Below are positions 1 to 6,783 of a DNA stretch of 64,000 bases, in pieces (the stretch's first letter is position 1; every line of letters starts with the position of its first letter). The stretch lies in contig NZ_BJDU01000009.1 in NCBI RefSeq assembly GCF_005405305.1, positions 1 to 64,000 of the forward strand. Reading direction: 5' to 3'. This stretch comes from Companilactobacillus formosensis (GTDB lineage Bacteria > Bacillota > Bacilli > Lactobacillales > Lactobacillaceae). Under the pieces are notes generated by a model that was not told the origin of the DNA, did not search any database, and saw nothing but the letters and a program-made list of their open reading frames with translations. A program made the translations under genes and the position numbers.

Positions 1-948
1 TCTTAATGCTCTCCATGATTGATTAGCGATGGCACGTGATAGTTTATGATTGCCGAGAAGATTTTTGGTTTTCAAATCTTCAATAACAATCAAATCATTA
101 TTCTCAACTAATTCACGAGTTATTTTATGGAGATAGTCTTTTCTTTGATTAGCTATCTTCTCACTATACTTAGCTACCATTAGTTTAGCTTTCATATAGT
201 TTGAGTATTGTTCTAAAGGTTTTGGATCAATCAATCCAAATTTCTTTTTATACTGGATATCCTTTAGAGCTTGAGTACGTCTTCTTGCTAATCGTTTTTC
301 CCAATAGTGTTTCTTTTTGGCAAGTTTCTTATCAAAACGGATAGTCTTATACTTACTTCCGTCTGAACAGATTACTAAATCAGAAACACCCATATCAAGA
401 CCGACAGACTTGTTTGTTTTTGGTAATTGAGCTATTTCTTCATCAACTGTAAGAATTGCATAGTACTTGTTAGTTGATGATTTACGAATAGTCACGTACT
501 TGATGATACTAGGGATAACCTTCTTGTTCTTATACTTCATTACTCCAAGTTTAGGTAATTTGATATAAGAATCATCAATGATTTCAACATTGTTATTAAC
601 AAATTTAGATTGATAACTTTGTTTTGGATATTTCTTACTTTTGAATCGTGGGAATTTACGTTTTTTACTAAAGAATCCCTTATACGCTTCAAATAAGTCT
701 TTATTAGAAACTTGAAGACTAGTGCTTTCAGCTTTCTTTAGCCAAACATGTTCTTTTTTGAAAGTTGTTAAAATGTAATTCAAATCAAATGCTTTCAAAG
801 ATTTCAAATCAGGATTATTTTCATGACGTTTGATCATCATGTCTAACATATTATTCCAAACGAAACGATTAGCGCCAAAGTTATATTCAATCAGTTCCTT
901 CTGGTAACTATCGGGATAGATGCGTAATTTAATACCCTTTAAGACCAT
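1..948 (-). CDS. tnpB: IS605-family TnpB (OrfB) RNA-guided nuclease/transposon protein, C-terminus outside window
   Basis: Open from an ATG at 948 (ribosome site GGGAGGAGG just upstream) to the window edge, giving 316 codons without a stop. The N-terminal helix-turn-helix-like segment is followed by the RuvC-I motif GLDMGVSDLVI (Asp about residue 185) and the RuvC-II motif IVIEDLKTKNL (Glu about 290). The zinc finger and third RuvC Asp should lie beyond position 1. TnpB proteins of IS200/IS605 elements are RNA-guided DNA nucleases that help retain the transposon. No tnpA is visible on this side. The guide-RNA end would also be outside the window. Confidence 0.93.
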   Translation of the reverse strand, partial: MVLKGIKLRIYPDSYQKELIEYNFGANRFVWNNMLDMMIKRHENNPDLKSLKAFDLNYILTTFKKEHVWLKKAESTSLQVSNKDLFEAYKGFFSKKRKFPRFKSKKYPKQSYQSKFVNNNVEIIDDSYIKLPKLGVMKYKNKKVIPSIIKYVTIRKSSTNKYYAILTVDEEIAQLPKTNKSVGLDMGVSDLVICSDGSKYKTIRFDKKLAKKKHYWEKRLARRRTQALKDIQYKKKFGLIDPKPLEQYSNYMKAKLMVAKYSEKIANQRKDYLHKITRELVENNDLIVIEDLKTKNLLGNHKLSRAIANQSWRALR

Positions 949-1044
949 ATGAACCTCCTCCCATGATTTGGTATCGTAATTATATCACACAAGGGGAACG
1001 TATGTTTGTGAAAACATCTAAAATCGCATAAATCATTGATTTAT

Positions 1045-1064
1045 CACGGCAATAAATTACCGTG
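1045..1064. repeat. Imperfect palindrome, candidate left-end hairpin of the IS605-type element
   Basis: CACGG and CCGTG arms enclose an inner AAT/ATT pair with one C/A mismatch. It lies about 100 bp upstream of tnpB. IS200/IS605 ends carry subterminal imperfect hairpins recognised by TnpA, so this is a reasonable left-end candidate. The element boundary itself cannot be fixed from one copy. Confidence 0.4.
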
Positions 1065-1183
1065 TTTTCTCAATTAGCGATTTTTATAAAAAAATCTATA
1101 GAAAATGTTAGACAGTTCACAAGGTAACATGCTAGTATCATATTATACTAATAATAACGATAAGAATTTAGTGAGGTGAAACT

Positions 1184-2239
1184 ATGAAGTTATCAAAAAA
1201 TTTAATGAAATTACTCTCATCTGATATTGAGCCCAAAATCAGTATTATTATGCCAATCTATCAGCAGACCCAGCAGGTAGAAGTGAATTTGATTACATAC
1301 AAAAACCTCTTGAAAGAAGTAAAAAAAGAATTAAATCAATATCCACGTCGGGAGTGGATTAAAGCTGTTGAACAATTGGAGTCATTGATCCTTGATCGAA
1401 AATTATGGAATGAGACTAAGACTGCCTTACTGATTTTTGCCAATAATGAAGCGATAGAAATTTGTGAAGTGGAACATCAAGTGGCAGCTAAGTCGCATGT
1501 TGGAAGTACTTTCTTGATTCAAGACTTATTACTACCTGAAGAGCAGATTCATCGAGCTGATTTTTTGATTGATTTAAGTCGTGACCGAATTCGAATTTAT
1601 GATGTTAGTAGTTTGGAAAGAGTTAAGTTAGAGGGGTTACATACTCATTTTTCCAATTATTATGATGATTTTGACGTTAAATCTAAAATCAATTTCCGTT
1701 CTGTAGGTGGAGCGACTTTTTATCACGGACATCATACTAAGTCCGAGCAGCAAGAAAAAGAACAGCTGATTTATTATCGTTACTTAGATCGAAAATTGAA
1801 AAATCTTCATTTAAAATATGGCTACGAATTTTTAATAACAGGTTTGCCAACGGCTTTGGATAATTTCTTGAATTTATATGCTAATCGAAAATATGTGAGT
1901 GGAATTATTCATGATTCAGTGGCTAATTTATCTCATTCAGAATTAAAAAAAAGAATATCCGAATATTATGCTTTTGAAAGAATAGCCAGAATTGAATCAA
2001 TCAAGCAGAAGATTATCTCAGCTCATAAAGGGAATCAATTGTTGAATGATTTGAATATTATTGAATTTGCTCTTAATAATCGCGATGTTCAGACGTTAAT
2101 TTCATTTAATGATGGTAAATCATATTCAATTGCTCACAATAAATTACTGATAAAATCTTTATTAAATAAGATTAATTGTCGAGTTATTTATACACCAAAT
2201 TTTAATCGTTATTCTAGTATGAATGCCATTTTGTATTAA
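1184..2239 (+). CDS. baeRF-like protein (bacterial archaeo-eukaryotic release factor family)
   Basis: 351 aa, good ribosome site (GAGGTG) before ATG 1184. The N-terminus PKISIIMPIYQQ, the middle block GGATFYHGHH followed by a charged helix with YYRYLDRKLKNL, and the FLITGLP strand fit the layout I know for bacterial relatives of eRF1/Pelota (baeRF families). In those, an N-terminal alpha/beta domain is followed by an RNase H-like domain. No GGQ tripeptide is seen. Role in ribosome rescue is inference from the family. It stands alone and ends at its own terminator. Assignment by pattern only. Confidence 0.5.
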   Translation: MKLSKNLMKLLSSDIEPKISIIMPIYQQTQQVEVNLITYKNLLKEVKKELNQYPRREWIKAVEQLESLILDRKLWNETKTALLIFANNEAIEICEVEHQVAAKSHVGSTFLIQDLLLPEEQIHRADFLIDLSRDRIRIYDVSSLERVKLEGLHTHFSNYYDDFDVKSKINFRSVGGATFYHGHHTKSEQQEKEQLIYYRYLDRKLKNLHLKYGYEFLITGLPTALDNFLNLYANRKYVSGIIHDSVANLSHSELKKRISEYYAFERIARIESIKQKIISAHKGNQLLNDLNIIEFALNNRDVQTLISFNDGKSYSIAHNKLLIKSLLNKINCRVIYTPNFNRYSSMNAILY

Positions 2240-2250
2240 GTGGTAACTAA

Positions 2251-2297
2251 TAGAGGCTTAAAATTCTTTTTAAAAAGGATTCTAAGCTTCTTTTTTT
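2251..2297 (+). terminator. Rho-independent terminator after the baeRF-like gene
   Basis: GAGGCTTA...TAAGCTTC stem with an A/T-rich inner part, followed by seven T. Confidence 0.75.
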
Positions 2298-2390
2298 ACG
2301 ACTTGTAAATTTGTTTTTCTTAACAAACTTTTTAGGAAGGGGTTAAAATGAACTTGTAACGGAGAAGTAAAAAATCGGAGGTAGAGTACT

Positions 2391-2999
2391 ATGAAAAATA
2401 TTTTAATTATTGGTGCAACTAGCGCCATGGGTGAACTTGCTACTAAGTATTTTTTGAACAAAACTGATGATAATATTACTTTGATGGCACGTTATACGAA
2501 TCTTTTGACGATTGATGAGAAAAGAGAACGTGTATATCAGGGAGACATTATTGATAAAGATGTTTTGGATGCTGCAATGAAAGGAATCGATGTAGTTTTG
2601 GTCTCATTGGATAGTAATGAAGAGCGTCTTATCCAAAAGATTATTGAGGCTATGGACAGAGCAAATGTTGAGCGTTTTCTATTTTTAACATCAATGGGTA
2701 TTTGCAACGAGGTACCTATTTATGCCGGAGCATCTGGTAATTTAACTGAACGTTCGATTTTAGAACCATATCAACAAGTTATTTCTAGAATTGAAGACTC
2801 GGATTTAAATTATACGATTATTCGTCCTAGTTGGTTAGACGATGGATCAGATATTAAGAATTATCAAATTGATCATAATGGTAAACCATTCCAAGTTGAT
2901 ACAGTTTCACGCAATAGTGTAGCTGATCTAATTCTTCGTCTAGCTAGCAATGACCAGCTGGATGCTCGTGACAATATAGCTATCAGTCGTAAAATTTAA
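2391..2999 (+). CDS. NAD(P)-binding Rossmann protein (atypical SDR, NmrA/YwnB-like)
   Basis: 202 aa, ribosome site GGAGG before ATG 2391. The N-terminal dinucleotide motif reads IIGATSAMGE, departing from the usual GATGxxG. Further landmarks are a GD(I/V)IDKD strand after the second beta unit, FLFLTSMGICNEVP and NYTIIRPSW near the C-terminus. These are typical of small atypical short-chain dehydrogenases (NAD(P)H-binding, PF13460-like). Substrate unknown. A paralogue of the same length lies at 3798-4406, on the other side of the acetyltransferase, suggesting a duplication. The changed glycine motif may mean altered cofactor use. Confidence 0.8.
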   Translation: MKNILIIGATSAMGELATKYFLNKTDDNITLMARYTNLLTIDEKRERVYQGDIIDKDVLDAAMKGIDVVLVSLDSNEERLIQKIIEAMDRANVERFLFLTSMGICNEVPIYAGASGNLTERSILEPYQQVISRIEDSDLNYTIIRPSWLDDGSDIKNYQIDHNGKPFQVDTVSRNSVADLILRLASNDQLDARDNIAISRKI

Positions 3000-3008
3000 G
3001 AATAAATA

Positions 3009-3049
3009 AAAAGGCCTTGTGAGAACACAAATTCTCATAAGGTCTTTTG
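3009..3049. terminator. Bidirectional terminator between convergent genes
   Basis: Long stem AAAAGGCCTTGTGAGAA / TTCTCATAAGGTCTTTT (G-T pairs included). It sits between the stop at 2999 and the stop of the acetyltransferase at 3050, with T or A runs on both sides. Confidence 0.75.
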
Positions 3050-3619
3050 CTATTTTTGAGGTTCATTTTTTCTTAAAATTCTTGCGGGATTGCCGACAAC
3101 AATAACATTGTCAGGGAATGAATGAGTAACAACTGATCCTGCACCAACGATAACGTTGTTTCCTAAAGTGACACCGGGCAAGATGCTAGCGCCACCTCCA
3201 ACCCAAACATCATTTCCAATCGTAATTGGAGCGACTCTTTCGGCTTCGGTCCTTCTAACTGCTGGGTCCATGGGATGTTTAGGTGTGTAAAGACCAACTT
3301 TGGGTCCAAACTTAACATCATTACCGATAGTGATTTTTCCTTCGTCACAGAGCATTACATCGTGGTTAGCATAGAAATGGTTACCAATAGTAATGTTGAC
3401 TCCGTAACTGAAGTAAAGCGTTGGTTCAGCGAAGAATCTGTCACCAACTGATTTCATTAGGCTCTTGATCTTTTCGTTGCGCTCGTCACTGTCAGCAATT
3501 AAATTGTATTTCATTAATTTAGTACGTACATCGTTGCGTAGATCGGATAAAGGTTTTGATTCTAAATAAAGTTCTCCATTTATCATCTGCTGATACGCAG
3601 GATCTTGTTCAATATCCAT
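3050..3619 (-). CDS. Sugar O-acetyltransferase (maltose/galactoside acetyltransferase family)
   Basis: 189 aa from ATG 3619. A second ATG at 3631 abuts its GGGAG directly, so the inner start is preferred. The N-terminal helical maltose-acetyltransferase segment (INGELYLESKPL) precedes left-handed beta-helix hexapeptide repeats with LYTPKHPMDP (catalytic His), DVWVGGGASILPGVTLG, VIVGAGSVVT and VGNPARILR. It transfers acetyl from acetyl-CoA to a sugar hydroxyl in the cytoplasm. Substrate cannot be read. Flanked by two NAD(P)-binding paralogues. Confidence 0.88.
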   Translation of the reverse strand: MDIEQDPAYQQMINGELYLESKPLSDLRNDVRTKLMKYNLIADSDERNEKIKSLMKSVGDRFFAEPTLYFSYGVNITIGNHFYANHDVMLCDEGKITIGNDVKFGPKVGLYTPKHPMDPAVRRTEAERVAPITIGNDVWVGGGASILPGVTLGNNVIVGAGSVVTHSFPDNVIVVGNPARILRKNEPQK

Positions 3620-3797
3620 TTTTTTAAGCATCTCCCAAATAATTTATATACTAAGGATAGCATACTTGTGAAAATTTTAGAAAAATCTTTGAAAACGATA
3701 AATTTAGTTGAAAATGTGAAAAATAATTGTTTACTTAGGTTGAATTTTACTCAAAGCGGTACGATAGAAGTGTAAATAAATTTCGGAGGTAGATTAA

Positions 3798-4406
3798 ATG
3801 ACAAATGTTCTAATAATCGGTGCAACTGGCTTAGTTGGTCAAAAGGTCACCAAGTATTTTCTGGAAAAGACTGATGATTATTTAACTTTGATGGCTCGCA
3901 ATACTAGTATTTTGTCTATTGATGAAAAGCGTGAACGTACCATTGAAGGGGATGTCATTGATGATAAACCTTTAATGGAAGCTTTGAAGGGTAATGAGGT
4001 TGTTTTTGTAGCTTTGGATAGCAATCTGGAGCAATCAACGCAACGAATTCTCGATGGAATGAAGAAACTTGGTATCAAGCGGATTCTTTTTGCCAGCTCA
4101 ATGGGACTATACAACGATGTACCAGTCAGTGATGGTGCTTCGGGTAATTTGACTGAAGATGCTATTTTGAAGCATTATCAAGCTGCAGCACAGATGGTAG
4201 CTGATTCTGGATTGAACTATACGATAATTCGTCCAGGAAATTTTGATAATGGTCAAGATTTGAATTATGAAGTTACTGCTGACGGTGAAGAAAATAAGAG
4301 TCAGGATGTATCGATTGTCAGTGTGGCCGATTTCGTAGTGAAATTAGCTCAAGATGAAAAGCTAGGTTCTGAAGAAAGCTTAGGTATTAGTCGAAAAGAA
4401 GCATAA
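3798..4406 (+). CDS. NAD(P)-binding Rossmann protein (atypical SDR), paralogue of 2391-2999
   Basis: 202 aa, GGAGG ribosome site before ATG 3798. It has the canonical IIGATGLVG dinucleotide motif, ILFASSMGLYNDVP in the active-site region and NYTIIRPGNFDNG near the C-terminus. Identical length and co-linear motifs make it a clear paralogue of 2391-2999. Likely an oxidoreductase or NADPH sensor of the NmrA-like class; substrate unknown. The flavodoxin gene follows 62 bp later without an obvious terminator, so they may share a transcript. Confidence 0.82.
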   Translation: MTNVLIIGATGLVGQKVTKYFLEKTDDYLTLMARNTSILSIDEKRERTIEGDVIDDKPLMEALKGNEVVFVALDSNLEQSTQRILDGMKKLGIKRILFASSMGLYNDVPVSDGASGNLTEDAILKHYQAAAQMVADSGLNYTIIRPGNFDNGQDLNYEVTADGEENKSQDVSIVSVADFVVKLAQDEKLGSEESLGISRKEA

Positions 4407-4468
4407 TTTACTTGAGCTGAAGTCGACTTTAGGGATTAAGATAAAGGAAAATGATGCGAGGTAGTGTA

Positions 4469-4921
4469 ATGGCAAAATTAATTATCTATTTTTCACTTTC
4501 TAATAATACTAAAAAGGCCGCTCAAAAAGTCCAGGAGATTACTGGGGCTGATATTTATCGTCTAGAAGCTAAAAATCCTTATCCAGAAGGATATTCCAAG
4601 TATTCTAAAGTTGGGATGAAAGAATTTGAAGATGACATTCATCCTGAGATCAAAGAAGAAATTCCAGATTTGAAAAAATATGACACGATTTATTTAGGGT
4701 ATCCGACATGGAGTGGAAAAATTCCAATGATATTCCACACTTTGTTTGAACAGTATGATTTTTCGAATAAAAAAATCGTTCCTTTCACAACAACTGGTGG
4801 ATCAAGTGCCAGTGAGTCTTTGCCTTCCGTAAAAAAAGTGGCAAAACAAGCTGTTGTGACAGATAATTTTAGATATCAGTTTAATGATGAAAAACTAAAG
4901 ACATTTTTAAATGACAAATAA
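4469..4921 (+). CDS. Flavodoxin-like FMN protein
   Basis: 150 aa. I chose ATG 4469 (GCGAGG seven bases upstream) over ATG 4451. The phosphate-binding start is IIYFSLSNNTKKAA. The mid-protein YLGYPTWSGKIP and FTTTGGSSASESLP are the flavin-ring and second loop motifs of the flavodoxin_4 type found in lactic acid bacteria. Likely a low-potential electron carrier or FMN oxidoreductase. Downstream of an NAD(P)-binding protein, which suits a redox role. Ends in a strong terminator. Confidence 0.85.
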   Translation: MAKLIIYFSLSNNTKKAAQKVQEITGADIYRLEAKNPYPEGYSKYSKVGMKEFEDDIHPEIKEEIPDLKKYDTIYLGYPTWSGKIPMIFHTLFEQYDFSNKKIVPFTTTGGSSASESLPSVKKVAKQAVVTDNFRYQFNDEKLKTFLNDK

Positions 4922-4971
4922 AAAGTTGAAGCCACTCGGATCGGGAATTATCCAAGCGGCTTCAACTTTTT
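4921..4971 (+). terminator. Strong Rho-independent terminator
   Basis: AAAAGTTGAAGCC pairs with GGCTTCAACTTTT and is followed by T; the terminator begins inside the flavodoxin stop codon. Confidence 0.88.
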
Positions 4972-5305
4972 GAGGTTTATATAACCAATTAACCATTTTT
5001 GTGTGTAATATGGGAGAACGATTAATTGATATTGAATAATGGATTCCATTGGCTACCCCCAGCGGAGATAACCAATGTTATCAACAGTGGTTGTAATTGA
5101 TTATAATTAATATTTTTCTAATTTACAAGGGTAAACATTAAAAAAATACTAAGTAGATTAGTTTATAAATAATAAAGACTGTTATATCAACAATATTTAT
5201 AATAAAATATTCAAATTCTAGATATTAAAATTTAATTGGTCAAATCAATTGCAAACTGTTGATATTTGATGACATACTATCATGACGAAAGGAATGGGTG
5301 ATAAA
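4972..5305. other. Gene-free AT-rich stretch with one hairpin
   Basis: No convincing ORF in this ~330-bp stretch. A hairpin CATTGG...CCAATG at 5047-5077 encloses a C/G-rich loop (CTACCCCCAGCGGAG) that is unlike the surrounding AT-rich sequence. I do not recognise a riboswitch class. The rest holds the probable promoter of the next gene. Confidence 0.4.
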
Positions 5306-5794
5306 ATGCGTCATCGTAAAAGTAATAAAAAGCCATTGATCATCACATTGGTCTCAATATTAGTAATCTTAGTTTTATGCGTCATTTTCTTTTTCCCATT
5401 GAATAATGCAATCAGAAACATTACTGGTAATGACACGGCGAGTGATAAAGTAGTCAAATCAGAATTAGTAAAAAAAGTTAAATCAAAGAAAAATGGTAAT
5501 GCGCAAAGAGATAAAAAAATTGATCGAGCAGCATCTATCTTGGGCAAGAAGAAAATGTCCGAGATTATGTCCGCTGCTAATAATCAGAATAAAACTGCCA
5601 CTTTGATCGAAGATTCTTCTTCTTTATCTAAGGAGCAATCTCAAAAAGCAGCTGCAGAAATTTTTTCTAATGAAGATTACACTCCATTGAGAAAAGCAGT
5701 CAGTGATGGGAATTGGTATCAAGCTTATCAACAGTATCAAAAATTGTCCGATAATGGCGATTTAGGGCAGTTGCAACAAGATATTAGTCAATAA
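5306..5794 (+). CDS. Hypothetical membrane-anchored extracellular protein
   Basis: 162 aa from ATG 5306 (GGGTGA five bases upstream). In-frame ATGs at 5282 and 5294 have poorer spacing. A basic start (MRHRKSNKKP) leads into one hydrophobic segment of about 20 residues, then a Lys/Ser/Asn/Gln-rich, probably helical C-terminal domain ending LGQLQQDISQ. This topology predicts a cytoplasmic N-terminus and an outside C-terminal part. No enzyme motif seen and family not recognised. Monocistronic, with its own terminator. Confidence 0.65.
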   Translation: MRHRKSNKKPLIITLVSILVILVLCVIFFFPLNNAIRNITGNDTASDKVVKSELVKKVKSKKNGNAQRDKKIDRAASILGKKKMSEIMSAANNQNKTATLIEDSSSLSKEQSQKAAAEIFSNEDYTPLRKAVSDGNWYQAYQQYQKLSDNGDLGQLQQDISQ

Positions 5795-5801
5795 GAACAA
5801 A

Positions 5802-5831
5802 AAAAACGCGGGTTTTCGCCCACGTTTTTTT
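5802..5831 (+). terminator. Rho-independent terminator
   Basis: AACGCGGG / CCCACGTT stem with TTTTCG loop and a run of T. Confidence 0.78.
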
Positions 5832-5863
5832 AAAATTCTTAAGAAAAATTGTTTTTAAGGTTT

Positions 5864-6088
5864 CTATAAGAATTTTTTGATATCCTTTTCATCGGAACTG
5901 TCATAGAAAAAAGCTTCGATGGGGATGTCATATTTCTCATGAATGAGTAAAATCTCTTTTTGGGTAAAACCTAAATCATCATTCTTTCGACGAATAGTTG
6001 ATGTAGATTTTTCCAAGAGTTTGGCAATATCACTCTGTTTGATTTTTTTTAGAGTGAAAAAAGCCTTTAGATATTGATTGTTATACAT
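5864..6088 (-). CDS. Small helix-turn-helix protein (Cro/repressor-like)
   Basis: 74 aa from ATG 6088. A TTG at 6112 with AAGGA upstream is the alternative start and would add eight residues. The HTH reads IKQSDIAKLLEKSTSTIRRK, followed by FTQKEILLIHEKYDIPIEAFFYD, typical of short phage-like or plasmid-like repressors. It is transcribed away from the second small HTH gene at 6242, with a large inverted repeat between them. Likely a DNA-binding regulator of itself and/or its neighbour (inference). Confidence 0.6.
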   Translation of the reverse strand: MYNNQYLKAFFTLKKIKQSDIAKLLEKSTSTIRRKNDDLGFTQKEILLIHEKYDIPIEAFFYDSSDEKDIKKFL

Positions 6089-6152
6089 AGTTATGTGTAA
6101 TCTCCAACTCAAGCCTTTTTCCTTAATTTAGGAACAGTATTATGTTAAACTA

Positions 6153-6197
6153 AAAATACAAATTTTTCAAAAATATTTATTGAAAAATTTGTATTTT
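6153..6197. promoter_or_regulatory. 17-bp perfect inverted repeat between two divergent HTH genes
   Basis: AAAATACAAATTTTTCA (6153-6169) and its exact complement (6181-6197) flank an 11-base A/T spacer. One more base pair series (CTAA/TTAG) continues outward with an extra A. It lies in the 153-bp divergent promoter region and is a strong operator candidate. Neither side is a typical terminator position. Confidence 0.6.
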
Positions 6198-6241
6198 AGG
6201 TTAAAATATCATATATGAAAGGTATAGGTTGTATTTGACAT

Positions 6242-6496
6242 ATGATGACAATTGGAAGATATTTACGTACTAAGAGATTTTTTAAGGAATTAACTTTGCA
6301 ACAGGTAGTCGATACTGTACGAGAGAACTATAATTTTTCAACATCAACTTCAGTTTTGAGTGCTATTGAAACTGATAAGAACAAAATTCTGGATGGCGAA
6401 TTGTTATTTGTCTTAGCAGATTTATACGGTGCTGACTTAACAGAGTTAAGTGATTTGATCTTAAAGAATCTTAAAGCAAATAATAGAAGAAACTAA
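6242..6496 (+). CDS. XRE-family helix-turn-helix regulator (short)
   Basis: 84 aa. IGRYLRTKRFFKELTLQQVVDTV and FSTSTSVLSAIETDKNKI form an atypical XRE helix-turn-helix, then LLFVLADLYGADLTELSDLI, the usual end of the five-helix Cro/C1 fold. There is no effector domain. The ribosome site is weak (AGG far upstream), which may mean leaderless or low translation. Divergent from the other small HTH gene. Their shared intergenic palindrome suggests mutual control. Confidence 0.68.
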   Translation: MMTIGRYLRTKRFFKELTLQQVVDTVRENYNFSTSTSVLSAIETDKNKILDGELLFVLADLYGADLTELSDLILKNLKANNRRN

Positions 6497-6588
6497 AAAA
6501 GTTAGACTTAAATTCGTATGGGGTAGTCTAAAACTTGATATAAAAATATAAATATCAAGTTATTAAAGATATATATAAAGGGAATCGG

Positions 6589-6627
6589 AACAGTTTTACA
6601 TCAACCTTGATGTAGGACTGTTTTTTT
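6589..6627 (+). terminator. Rho-independent terminator
   Basis: AACAGT-TTTACATCA pairs with TGATGTAGGACTGTT (small internal loop), followed by seven T. Confidence 0.8.
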
Positions 6628-6699
6628 ACATTTTAGCAAGAGGAATGCTTTCACATTGACTCTAGAATCGACTACAATACATATGAGGGAAGTTTAAAC

Positions 6700-6783
6700 A
6701 TGTTATTGACATTACTAGTATTTAGACAAAATATCTTGAATGATTGGACGATGAGAAATGGAATTTTGCGTAGATACAAATAA
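6700..6783 (+). CDS. Possible 27-codon upstream ORF overlapping the GH65 start
   Basis: ATG 6700 has a better ribosome site (GAGGGAAG, seven-base spacing) than the GH65 gene. The ORF runs through the GH65 ATG in another frame and stops at 6783. It encodes a hydrophobic start (MLLTLLVF) and a basic end (ILRRYK). It could be a translational-coupling leader, or a chance ORF. No homologue recognised. Confidence 0.3.
   Translation: MLLTLLVFRQNILNDWTMRNGILRRYK

Noticed and set aside
5041-5080. Riboswitch suspicion around CATTGG...CCAATG
   Set aside because: Only one short hairpin with a C-rich loop; no known riboswitch core and no suitable downstream gene.
6650-6666. Possible cre before the GH65 gene (reverse GTGAAAGCATTCC)
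   Set aside because: Central CG is missing and the right half does not fit.
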